From positions 19,285,001 through 19,349,000 of the forward strand of contig CM043698.1 of NCBI GenBank assembly GCA_023935145.1: 64,000 nucleotides of DNA. Reading direction: 5' to 3'. Under the pieces are notes generated by a model. That model searched no databases. It saw only the letters and a list, made by a program, of their open reading frames with translations, and had not been told where the DNA came from. Source of the DNA: Bretschneidera sinensis (Eukaryota > Streptophyta > Magnoliopsida > Brassicales > Akaniaceae). This document shows positions 12,920-22,616 of the stretch, piece by piece (positions within the stretch are counted from its first letter, which is position 1; each line of letters starts with the position of its first letter). The translations under genes and the position numbers were made by a program.

Positions 12920-13034
12920 AAGACTCATCTTGATCAGAGCCTTTTGGCTTAGTAATTATTTCCAGATCCTCCGTATAGGAGATCCGGATTCGATCTCCCT
13001 CCCGCCAATGTACCAAAAAAATAAGACTCATCTT
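12920..13034 (+). mobile_element. Very short tRNA-derived SINE with 12 bp target duplication
   Basis: The 12 bp AAGACTCATCTT occurs at 12920-12931 and again at 13023-13034 and brackets a 91 bp insert. The insert has an A-box-like TGGCTTAGTAATT (about 12945), a B-box-like GGATTCGATCTCC (about 12987) about 40 bp later, and ends in CCAAAAAAAT. Internal RNA polymerase III promoter boxes, a short A-rich tail and a long perfect direct repeat are the classic SINE signature. No open reading frame is expected. At 91 bp it is at the short end of the SINE range. Confidence 0.85.
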
Positions 13035-13802
13035 AAACATCCTAATTACTCTATAGACACCATGGTTGATTATCATATCATTAATCACAATTGAATACCT
13101 CTAAAAATCTACATACTGCCTTGAAACTACATTTATGCATCCCCGTCAACAATAATAAAAATAGAAAAACACCTTACTTCAAAAGACTTAAATTTCAAGC
13201 AATCCGTAACATCTCGCTTTCACTAACAAAAAAACAAAATACCTGAATCAACTGCAATGAAAAGTATCACATCCCTTTCATATCTACTAAAATTCAGAAG
13301 TAACAAGAATTCTTTAGGAGCCAGGGAAATAAAATTTCAATCCTATTTGCTGCAAGCAAAAAAATCCAGTTTTGTCAGTGTGCTTTTGACTTACTAGAAC
13401 CAATAGTTAAAACGTTCATATATATTGTTCAAGGTCATATTAGAAAAAATAAAAGGATAGAACAACCGTAAACCAAGGAAAACATCAAACAAGATCAAGA
13501 AAAATCGTTTTAGGAGACAACGAAAATACTTACCTTCACGATGAGTGGGAATTGGGGTAGGATTATTGTGATTTTCAATACTAGTCCTTCAAAAATCGTA
13601 TATATATACATTTTTTTCAATTTACATTCAACTTAGAAATCCAACAACAATTAACTCAATCAGCCCCCCAAAAATTCAAAAATATCCAATGTTTTTATTT
13701 TATAGATTTCTGTTTGAGTTATATAAAAATAAATCAACTTGTTTTGAAATACAATTAAATGTGTATGAATGGGGAGTTAATACTTAAGAGGTACAGAAGA
13801 AT
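13035..13802. other. AT-rich spacer
   Basis: No feature is recognised. GATTATCATATCATTA at about 12884 and 13069 is a short direct repeat on either side of the SINE, but not part of its target duplication. Confidence 0.5.
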
Positions 13803-14368
13803 TTACCAAAAATTTGAAGAGGACACAGTGGTGGTTGATGGTGGTCGGACAGCATTTTCTGGCCACACCTTGGTCGGATTTCTCTTTGTCCATGGATCTC
13901 TTCCTTCACACCAAAAAGAGAGAAAATAGACCTAAAATTTTCAAGAGGGAGAGAGGGAAACGAGGGAGTGAGACCAAGAAAGAATAGAGTATGAGGGGGA
14001 GGAAATTGGAGAGAGAAGAGAGGAGGAGAGAGATCGGTTTTTGGGAAGAAGAAGACTTCTCTCCTCTTTATTTTCTTCCTTTCTTTACCAAAAATATGAG
14101 GACATAGTGGCGGTTGATGGTGGCCGGACTGCATTTTCCGGCCACACCGTGATCGGATTTCTCTTTAGCCATGAATTTCTTCCTTCACGCCAAAAGAGAG
14201 AAAATAGAACTAATATTTTCAAGAGGGAGAGAGAAAAACGAGAGAGTGAGACGGAGAAAGTATAGAGGAGGAGGGGGAAGAAATCACACAAAGAAGAGGG
14301 AAGGAGAGAGATCGGTTTTTGGGAAAAAGAAGACACCTCTCTTTATTTTCTCTCTTTGTTTCTTTATT
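13803..14368. repeat. Tandem duplication of a ~282 bp GA-rich segment
   Basis: Two consecutive units (13803-14084 and 14085-about 14368) share ACCAAAAAT(T/A)TGA, GGTTGATGGTGG(T/C)CGGAC, TCGGATTTCTCTTT, AGAGAGAAAATAGA, TTTTCAAGAGGGAGAGAG and GAGAGAGATCGGTTTTTGGG. Both strands have open frames, but neither keeps a credible protein in both units. It looks like 5'-UTR or promoter-type purine-rich DNA duplicated once. Confidence 0.85.
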
Positions 14369-14771
14369 TCTCTCTCTCAGAAGATTCTGGACCTTAAAAA
14401 ATCTCTCCCGACTGCCTTGAACATATTAGGGACAAACCTTAAAGGTGTACCAAAAGAAACCCGTCATGGGCTCATGGCAATATGGCATAGGATAAAATTT
14501 GAATTGGGCCGGCTCAAACACATTAGATCCTAGTATATGAATATTGATTAGCAGTGAACTTGTGAACCGTATATCAGGACCAGTTATTGGGTTTTTGGTG
14601 CTTTGGGGTTGCTTTGCATTCCGCACAGCGCATTTTTATCTAGTTTTTTTTTCTTTTAGGACAACTATGAAATAATATTTTTTTAATTTAATTTTATCTT
14701 AGTTTTCAGATTTTTGGCATGTCAAAGAAAGACAAATTTAAAAAAAAAGGTATCAAAATTATGAGAGACAA
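14369..14771. other. Spacer
   Basis: No gene, RNA or repeat is recognised beyond AT-rich sequence and short homopolymers. Confidence 0.45.
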
Positions 14772-15136
14772 CTAAAGGCATGTTTGGATAACAGTTTTCA
14801 GTTTTCAGTGTTTGAAAACTGTTTTCAAAAATGAAAAATGAAAACAGTTTTCTGATTTTTTTTTCAGAAAACATGTTTGGATAACTGTAACTCGAAAATT
14901 GTTTACAAAACAAAAAACAGTGAAATGTTGTTTGGATAATCTTAGTTTAAAAACAGTTTTGAAAATATAAAACTATTTGGATTACACATTTTTGTAATTG
15001 TTTTCAGTTTTCAGTTTAATTTTTAAATCTAAAATTAATTTTATTTATCATATTTACTAAATACATTTTTTAGCACACACTAAATACTTAAAAATAATTA
15101 ATATTATTTTATTTTTAAAATGTTAGTATTTTTCAT
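14772..15136 (+). mobile_element. MITE-like element, copy 2
   Basis: Starts AAAGGCATGTTTGGATAACA and contains CAGTTTTCAGTTTTCAG, CAGAAAACATGTTTGGATAACTG broken by small changes, and AACTCGAAAATTG. It is the inverted counterpart of 2211-2585, about 12.2 kb away. Non-coding; the same reservations about termini apply. Confidence 0.65.
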
Positions 15137-15577
15137 TTAAGCATTATCTAAATGACGCCATAAACTCAAAATTTGTATTCTGTAAGTGCTCCACCATAGT
15201 AATTGGTAGAAATTTTTTTGTCCAATACATCATTTGATGAATATCACATCAACAATAATCAAAGTGGAGGTTGATCATGATGGATTGATGAGTCTATGCT
15301 TTGGTGTTTGGGACCAGGCAGTGTTGATGTTCAATTAATTAAACAGAGTTAAAGTTCACCTCACATATCTAATATCCTTAACAACGATATTTAGAAAGAC
15401 TCCAACACGTCATAGATGGTTTTATTCAGCTAGCCAAATTTAAATGTTCATGGAGAACAAGGATACAACAAGCATAAGTTAGTCTTATGTGACATAGACT
15501 GATGATAGACACTGCTAGCATATCAAATATTACTTATTTCCTCAAGAAAAAAGAAGTGTTATTTATTTCACCTCCAG
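15137..15577. other. Spacer downstream of the aldo-keto reductase fragment
   Basis: No coding signal. On the minus strand this would have held the 3' untranslated region of the aldo-keto reductase fragment; no clear poly(A) signal could be chosen among several AATAAA-like strings. Confidence 0.4.
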
Positions 15578-16674
15578 TTATTTTCTAGGTGTATTTGCAA
15601 ACTTGTAACCTAAATCAGATAAAGTAGTGAATTCTCTTTCGCCACCAACTTCACCGATAGGCATAGTATCACTGATTTCTCTCAAATCCTCTTGTGTGAG
15701 CTTCAATGCCAAAGATCTAATGTTATTGTCAAGATTTTTAACTTTAGTTGTCCCTGCAAAACATAAAATTGACAAGTAAGAATTATCCCTTCATAGATGA
15801 AGTATGCAATTCCTTTTCTTTCTTTTCTATGGTAAACTGAACTGCGAGTATTGGTAATATAAAATAAAATGAGAACATGTAAGAGCTCAACAAACCAGGG
15901 ATTGGAATTATGTCCTCCGCTTGATGGAGAATCCATGCTAGAGCTAATTGAGGAGGAGTACAAGAACGCTCTGCAGCCAAGTTAGCGAAATGGTCATATA
16001 TGGATTTCTTCTTCTCTAAATTATCACCAGTGAATCTTGGATGCATTGTATGTGACAGAAACATCAATATCAATTCATATTGAGATAATATATGCGAGGA
16101 AAGACACAGACAGAGATACAAAATGAAGGAGATGACATAAAAATATCTCTAAAGACAAAACTGTGATGCACAAAAACATAAACTTGTTACTCTTATCCCT
16201 TCTTTGCAAGTCATGTACCAATATACTGTGAGTAGGCAAGCTCTCCACAATGGCTTTACCACCAAAGAAGCCGTGACCAAGAGGGCTATATGCCACTATC
16301 CCAACACCAAGCTCTCTGTAATAGAAGGTATGAAAAGATTAAAGTAGGTGAGACTGATATAGTGATATGAACTACTCCATAAGTTATTTTTATTAGCATA
16401 AACATATCTGATATAATACTAAGTGCATGACATCAAACACTTGAATTTACAGCATTAGTAATATTAAAATTCTAGAACATCAAAGATAGATATTAGGATA
16501 CCTACAGAATGGAATTATATCATCCTCAATTTCATGACTCCACAGGGAATACTCCATTTGTACAGTAGTTAGGGGATGAACAGCATGAGCTCTACTTATC
16601 GTGTCAACACTAGCTTCAGATAACCCAATATGCTTTATCTTTCCCTTCTCTACCAGCTTCTTGAGCTCCTCCAT
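15578..16674 (-). pseudogene. Aldo-keto reductase fragment (auxin-induced PCNT115/AKR4-like family), 5'-truncated
   Basis: NADPH-dependent aldo-keto reductases form a (beta/alpha)8 barrel. Four minus-strand exons match the C-terminal ~200 residues of the ~345-residue plant family: 16502-16674 ([20 protein letters not shown], ending IPFCR), 16219-16315 (ELGVGIVAYSPLGHGFFGGK), about 15896-16046 (HPRFTGDNLEKKKSIYDHFA, then IIPIPG) and 15578-15753 (TTKVKNLDNNIRSLA to KFANTPRK, stop). Phases fit at each called junction. The first exon is preceded by a good acceptor (GGCAG), so upstream exons once existed. Nothing resembling the N-terminal barrel with the catalytic Asp, Tyr and Lys is seen upstream. 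The third exon has no AG in the ~50 nt before it. I therefore regard it as a decayed fragment; if the 5' exons lie unseen in the 16.7-19.5 kb region the call would change. Confidence 0.8.
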
Positions 16675-17657
16675 CTGCCTCCCAATATTACTTAAACCTA
16701 TTAAGACTCCAGATATAAAATTAATTTAACACAAAATATATGACATCTAATTGATTTGAAGATGTCTAACCCACAATAATTCACACTTCACAAGAGCATC
16801 AAGTTATAAGCTAAAATTATCTCCTCTAGTATGATTATAAATGCAGATGATTAAAACAGAAGCAAGTATTTCAATTCAAATGTGCTAATTTTATTTTCAC
16901 AAGCAGCAACAACAACAAAACAAACAGAGTGGAATTTTAGCTACCAGACACAAAATAGTTCCCCATACAAGGCACATAATCTGCAACTATTCAGATTATA
17001 AATTTCCAGATATTACTAGGACCCAATATAATAAAATGCTACTAATTGTATGCCCCTCCCCCTACACTTATGGTTGACTAAACAAATCCTAATTCCCCAT
17101 TCTGGTCGATCTAAGTGATCCCTTGCCATTCCTTTCTCTAAGAGAAGGTTCCAACTTCCAACAATATGAGAAACTCTAAAGAGATTTGCAGCAGAACTCA
17201 GAAGTCAAATGAGCACCAACTAAACCACAATTTCCAAGAACTATACTGAAATTAAGACAAATTATATGTCAATGAGCAGAAAATATGAATTTTCAGGTGA
17301 GATAAGTGATAAAATAACAGTCAAAGATGAAACTCTATTAAGAAGGGTCTATCATACCAAGGAAATACAATAATAATAATGTGCATCGTAGAGGCATAGG
17401 AACTAATTTGATTTGATTCATTTCATCTTTATTTTATTTTGCATACAATTATGTTCCTCTAGAAAGTGAGATACTATTGAAGATCCCTTTTATCTTGTCA
17501 TTTGAAAAGAGTCTATAGAAAACTATGGAAATCTTCAATTATAAAATGTTCAAGCACTAGAACAATCATCTAAGAATAGCATAAAGAGTACTATTAAAAG
17601 TTACAAACCAAAACAACAGAAGAAGCTCAAAATTCTAAAAGAAAGTATCATATAAAC
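16675..17657. other. Non-coding stretch between the two gene fragments
   Basis: No aldo-keto reductase N-terminal coding and no helicase continuation could be read on either strand. AT-rich, apparently intronic or intergenic. Confidence 0.45.
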
Positions 17658-18095
17658 CTTGGCAGCTTTGTCTTGTCATGGTACAAGGAATATGAGAAAG
17701 GGGTTGCTGAGTGAAAGATCTTCTTTCTCCTTTCTTGTGATAGTATCAGTAGTAACAGAAACCATCCATGCCATTTGCTCCATAGTTGAAGATGATCCAT
17801 TAGTCTCCAAAATATCCTTTCCAACTAAATAACATTTCCAAAACTCAGCTCCCCATGCGTTAATAAACAAAAGCTTATCATCCTCACTATCATAGGTACC
17901 ATTATTATGCACTGCATTCTCTATCTCTTTTAAACACAGTATAAGAAACTTCGATGGACAATTTGAGTTTTCACAGGCTGTTTTTTGATGGCTATGGGAA
18001 CCACCTTGCTGAATCTCTGCTCTTCCCAAGTTGACAGGGTTTTTCTGCCCCAATTTATCAATAGATGCAAGTAATGTTTTCTGGTTATCTTTCAA
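17658..18095 (-). pseudogene. Exon fragment resembling a plant DEAD-box-like helicase gene
   Basis: A minus-strand open stretch of about 139 codons contains LGQKNPVNLGRAEIQQGGSH, KFLILCLKEIENAVHNNGTY, WGAEFWKCYLVGKDILE and SSTMEQMAWMVSVTTDTI, ending NPFLIFLVP, then TGA (17676-17678), then in the same frame QDKAAK and a donor AAG/gtttat at 17658. I associate this with the N-terminal region of a plant P-loop/DEAD-box-like helicase family protein from memory, where the VPSQ(D/E)KAAK phrase continues into the helicase core; this is recognition, not a search result. The stop falls where Ser would be expected. No helicase core motifs follow in the window. The track start at 18095 is TTG, so the true exon start is unclear. 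Confidence 0.6.
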
Positions 18096-19482
18096 TGTTA
18101 TAATCTTCTCACTTGTCTGTTATAAGTTATTGCCTTTTGCATTTCTCCTACTAGAGTATGTTCTAAGCAACTTTCTTTGTTTCCTTCTTCTGAAAGTCCT
18201 TTTTATCATGCCTATCATTAAAGGGATCATCAGGGGATGCAAGGCTAAAACACATCCCCTGTATGATGTTCAGGTTAGGCAGTTAGTCACATTTACTAAG
18301 CAGTAGGAAACTAGGCATCATAAATTTTACAAACTTCTCATTTCCATTGCCTCAATAAAAGAATACAAATTACTAAATGCAATATGAAAATCAACCATTC
18401 AAAAACAAAATGTAAAGCGGCAACAACCTCACTACATACAACAAATCAAGTGAGAAAATAATCATAGTAGGTTTAACTTTAGGTTAATTGAGCATTTATC
18501 TCTTCAGAAATTACTCAAGAAGCTTGAAGACAACCCAAAGAAGAGAGTGTTCAATTTTTTTTGGATAACTAACACTGTACAGTAGTTTGCAAATATGAAA
18601 ATCTTTAATTAAGTCCTAACTGTGATTCTAATTTATATTAACCCCAAACAACCCAACCCATACGAAAATGAAAAACAGATAACCTTTTTTTTATAAGAAC
18701 TTCATGCCTTTTGACATCAATTCCTAATATCAAGTGTTACTTATATCACTTATTAAAACACCAAGCATCAAAGGTCAGAAATATAAACCAATCCTACATG
18801 TTATTTCCCAAATGATCTACTTCAAATGATAAAAGACTGATATTCAAATACTATGATTTTGCTAGGAAAAGTACTTATTCCTACCCTATACACATCCCAT
18901 AGTGGAATTTTATCCTATATATCCTCTTTATATAAGTATTTTAAAAAGCTTTCTAGCATCAAATCCTACTTAAGAGATAAACAGAAATCGCAAAAATAAA
19001 CCACCTCCCCCTCCCTCTTTCTTAATTGCACTATGAAATCCGGTAACCTCATTTAACCAGCAAGTTAACAGCAAATTGAGGGATGAAACACATTCTTTGT
19101 CCCAGTAAGCAATTTAAATAAAACAGTCCAAAAATTGCAACTTACGCATTGCCGATCAACCAAATTCTATCCTACAAAATACGACAATCAAATTTGGCTA
19201 TATGAACCAAACAAAACACAATAAGAGCAACAAGAATCAAATAACTTCTCTTTCCCAAAAAATTTCATACTGAATTAATATGCCTACAAGATCAAACTTC
19301 ATTTTGAAAGGAAAACTATTGGATATCAAAATAACAACACTCGCCTACAACACTAAACTTAATTCTTCAAAAATGAAATGTTAATTTTCGTAGGTCCGTT
19401 AGCAATTTACATATAACCAAGTAACCCATTAATCATTAAAGATTTAATAGTATATTATTTTCTTTTAAAGAAAAAAAATACC
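18096..19482. other. Non-coding stretch
   Basis: No gene recognised. AT-rich with no repeats of note. If the exons at 17658-18095 and 19483-19700 belong to one gene, this is its first intron. Confidence 0.4.
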
Positions 19483-19700
19483 TGGCACATGCAGCGTTTA
19501 CCGAACTGGCGTCACTTTTTGCCTGCGATAATGGCGGCAACACTAGCAGAGACAATTCTTCTCGGGTTCTTCACGGAAAGGGCGGTGGAGCGGCGATGGG
19601 GCATGCGGTTTCTTCACAGCAAAGGTGGGTTCTTCGCGAGTAGCTTGGGCTTAGGGTTCTTTATCGCTTGGAGAAAATTGATTTCTAGGTTTGAGAGAGA
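19483..19700 (-). pseudogene. Possible first exon of the minus-strand helicase-like gene, broken
   Basis: This stretch is unusually GC-rich for the region. On the minus strand it has CT-rich leader sequence, an ATG at 19604, and a basic 30-codon frame (MPHRRSTALSVKNPRRIVSA, then SVAAIIAGKK). TGA at 19512-19514 is followed in the same frame by RQFGKRCMCQ and a donor CCAG/gtattt at 19482. Composition and the downstream donor suggest a first exon disrupted by a CGA-to-TGA type change. Assignment to the helicase-like gene rests only on position and strand. The plus-strand open frame over the same bases has no recognisable homology. Confidence 0.3.
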
Positions 19701-19960
19701 GAGAGATGACTGAATTGTTGAGAGATAGAACACGTATTTGAGATGGAGAAATGGGTTAAGAGAGTTTATATGGGTTTGAGATAGAGAGATGACTAATTTG
19801 TTTGAGAAAGATCACGGGTTTGAGAATGAGAAATTGGTTAAGAGAATCTGTGGGTTTGAGAGAGAAATGACTATTGTTTGAGAGAGAGAGAGAGAGCAAG
19901 GGTTTCAGAGTGAGATATGGGTTAAAAGAGTGCTGAGAGAGAGAGAGAGAGACGAGGAAC
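19690..19960. repeat. GA-rich simple-sequence region
   Basis: Several (GA)n runs (about 19694, 19876 and 19938) lie within repeated TTTGAGAGA(GA)n / GGGTTTGAGA phrases. On the minus strand this is CT-rich, like plant core-promoter or 5'-UTR tracts. Confidence 0.7.
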
Positions 19961-19994
19961 AATGAACACTCGATCGAGAGGAGCAGAGAGCATA

Positions 19995-20215
19995 GAGCAG
20001 TGTTTTAGGGCTGCAAAATTGAAAATGAACACTGAAAACCTCATTTGGGAGTTTTCTAAAATCAGTGTTTAAGCACTGAATTTTAGAAAACTGTTTTACA
20101 AAATTGTTTTTCAAAACTACTGCCAAACATTAAAACTGGGGTTTGAAAAGTGTTTTTGGGTTTTGAAAACTGAAAAGGGTTTCTGGAAATCCAATCCAAA
20201 CATAGCCTAAGAAAT
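19995..20215. mobile_element. MITE-like remnant
   Basis: Contains GAACACTGAAAACC, ACTGAATTTTAGAAAACTG, GTTTTCAAAAC-type inverted motifs, and ends AATCCAAACATAGCCTAAG. The terminus and motif style resemble the elements at 2211 and 14772 but full-length alignment is poor, so it may be a different family. Confidence 0.4.
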
Positions 20216-20520
20216 CGAAACAAATACTTGGGAAGACAAATCCTTCATTGTCATGTAGATTTAGCTTCTAAATTGTTATCCTACTTAAAGAGTAGAAACA
20301 ATACTTTGCATTTGATAAAATAAAATCGAATGATGACCGACAAAACCAACCTTCTCATAATTTGAATCATATCGTTTTGTTAAAAGCAAAGTCAATGTAA
20401 ATTTTCAAATCCTTGTATTAGAATCCATGTAACTCATTTTTCATTTAATTCGCACAAAAACAGGTAAAAACGATAGTGTAGGGCCTCAAAACCAACTTCA
20501 CCTTATTTCTATTGATCAAC

Positions 20521-20690
20521 AACCCTTAGCTCAATAGTTATTACCTCGAGTCAAATGTAGAATTTGAGTGTATTGAGATCCTGAGTTTGATTCCTCAAAC
20601 AAACAACTCTCTCTCTTATGGATAAGATGGGTTGTGTGTGGGTAGGAATTAAGAGCATATAAGTTAGATCTTCGCTATAAAAAAATTGAC
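20521..20690 (+). mobile_element. Possible SINE
   Basis: An A-box-like TTAGCTCAATAGTTA (about 20526) and a B-box-like CTGAGTTTGATTCCTC (about 20580) are followed about 85 bp later by TTCGCTATAAAAAAATTG, an A-rich end like those of plant SINEs. The box spacing is larger than usual. Only a weak flanking repeat (ATTGATC / ATTGACC) is visible. Confidence 0.45.
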
Positions 20691-22616
20691 CGCAATCATT
20701 TGCTCTGTTAATCATTAATAGAGTAAAACAGTAGTATAATCGTTTCTTTTTTTGAAGTGGAAGAGTATTTTTTTTCCTTCTCAATATGAAAAAAACATAA
20801 TTTGATTTAAATATGTAAGAAATATTCTAAATTTAAGTGTAACAGTCTTTTTTATTAATTTAATGAATTTAATTACAAATTAATTACTTATTTGTGGAAA
20901 ATCTTGTTCGTATAGAATAATTATTTTTTCTTCTATGAACAACTTGTTTATATAGAATAAAACTAAATCTTAATTATCTGAGGAAACTAAAAAGTTAATT
21001 TAACAGATTTAGTTGCATAATAATTTACTCTTTCACAAAAGAACTTGTTTATATAAAATAATATTTTTTCATAATCCTAATTTTAAGAGGAAAAGAAAAA
21101 ATAATTATTAAGTACCGGTATTTTGTCTAGTGAATATCAATTGGTGAGATACTACTTTTACATATGTGAAAATGCGCTTAAATGCTCTTCTAATTATAAT
21201 TGAATTTTTCAATTGTAGAATATAGATTATAGATACTCTTATAATTATGTTTGTTTATTATACTCAACTTGATTAGATTTTTAACATTGGACTTCTATTG
21301 AGTGAGCTTTGTTATTTTGGGTTTTATATAGTCCAAATAATTACAGTTATGATTTTTTTCTTCTATAAATAAATTTCTTATATAAAGTAAAACTAAATCT
21401 TAATTATTTGAGTATACTAAGAAATTAATTTAATGATTTAATCACATTATAATTTATTGTAAAAAAAACTTGTTTATATCAAGTATACTAAGAAACAAAG
21501 GTGTATTCCTCTTGAAGTTTCAGGTTTGACAAAGTTATCTCAAGAAGATTATTTTTCCCCTCTATTACAGTCTCTCATGGATGCCACAAAAAAGGTCGGA
21601 CTCTTTAAAATTTTAGTTTCAATTCAAAGCAGATATTCCTCTTTTTTTTCTTTTTTGTAATTGTATGGCAATATGGTTTGGTTAAAGTCCACAGGAATTT
21701 ACAACTAATTAACCAAAGATGAAAGACAAATAAATTGGAAAGCATGTGATTAACATGGGAGGGGGTTGCTCTGCAGGGGACAAAACAGCAGAAGAGCTCA
21801 AAACTTCCTGCAAATTCCGCCCCTGAAAAGTTTTTAATGTCAAAGCCCATGCAATTCTGTGTGTCATCTCATGACTTATGATTTATAATATAATAAAAAG
21901 ACATGCATTAATATAATAAAAGGAGTTTACTACGGTGTTAGATGCTTAATATTATATGACAATCGTTTTAGATTCCAACCTCCAAGAAATAAAAGCTAGC
22001 CTAAACACACAAAAAAAAAACAATTTTTAGAAATAATTAAAAGCTGAAAAAATATATTTTAAGAAACCCAATTTGGGTCAAATGCAAAAACTCTACAACT
22101 ACTTTACCAAACACTAAACAAATTTTTAGCTATATAAATATTTTACCAAAATATGTTTAAAAAAACTTTTTGACTCCCAACAGCTAAAACTGCAGCAAGG
22201 CAATTGCCAAATGGTAAAAATGGCAGTCCTCCCAAAAAATGAGAGATTCCAATTGTCATCCATTTTCTTAACATACATGTAAAGCTAGCAGCCTAGAACA
22301 CTGGATATTAACATAAAAAATAGTCACAAGATGCACATAACAAATATAAAATGAAACGAGATAATTTCCTTATGATTACTGAACAATGAAAATGTCTGTA
22401 TTAATAACAGTTGCCACTTAAAATACCCACAGAAGAGAGAAAACAAAAAAAAAAGTTACAATATTTACAGGAAGAGCCTAATTCTATAGGGTGTAAATCA
22501 AGATAAGTAAATTTCATGGACATGATACAAGAGATCAGAATGTGTATCTATTATCTAAAAAGGAATCAGCAAACTCAAAACTGGAAAAACCTGTTGTTTT
22601 AATATAACAAGGATGC
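20691..22616. other. AT-rich spacer, including the 3' flank of the cyclophilin gene
   Basis: No coding sequence is recognised. Two related stretches with GAATAA(T/A)A..CTTGTTTATAT(A/C) (about 20907-21070 and 21360-21490) suggest a decayed local repeat. The part from about 22400 to 22616 probably contains the 3' untranslated region of the minus-strand cyclophilin gene. Confidence 0.4.

Noticed and set aside
12932..13022. tRNA gene
   Set aside because: The A- and B-box-like motifs are present but no cloverleaf stems could be drawn; flanking target duplication indicates a SINE.
13784..14533. Overlapping ORFs on both strands in the GA-rich duplication
   Set aside because: Low-complexity composition; frames are not maintained between the two tandem units.
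19489..19713. 74-codon plus-strand ORF with a hydrophobic stretch
   Set aside because: No homology seen; the minus strand offers a better explanation (basic frame with a splice donor).
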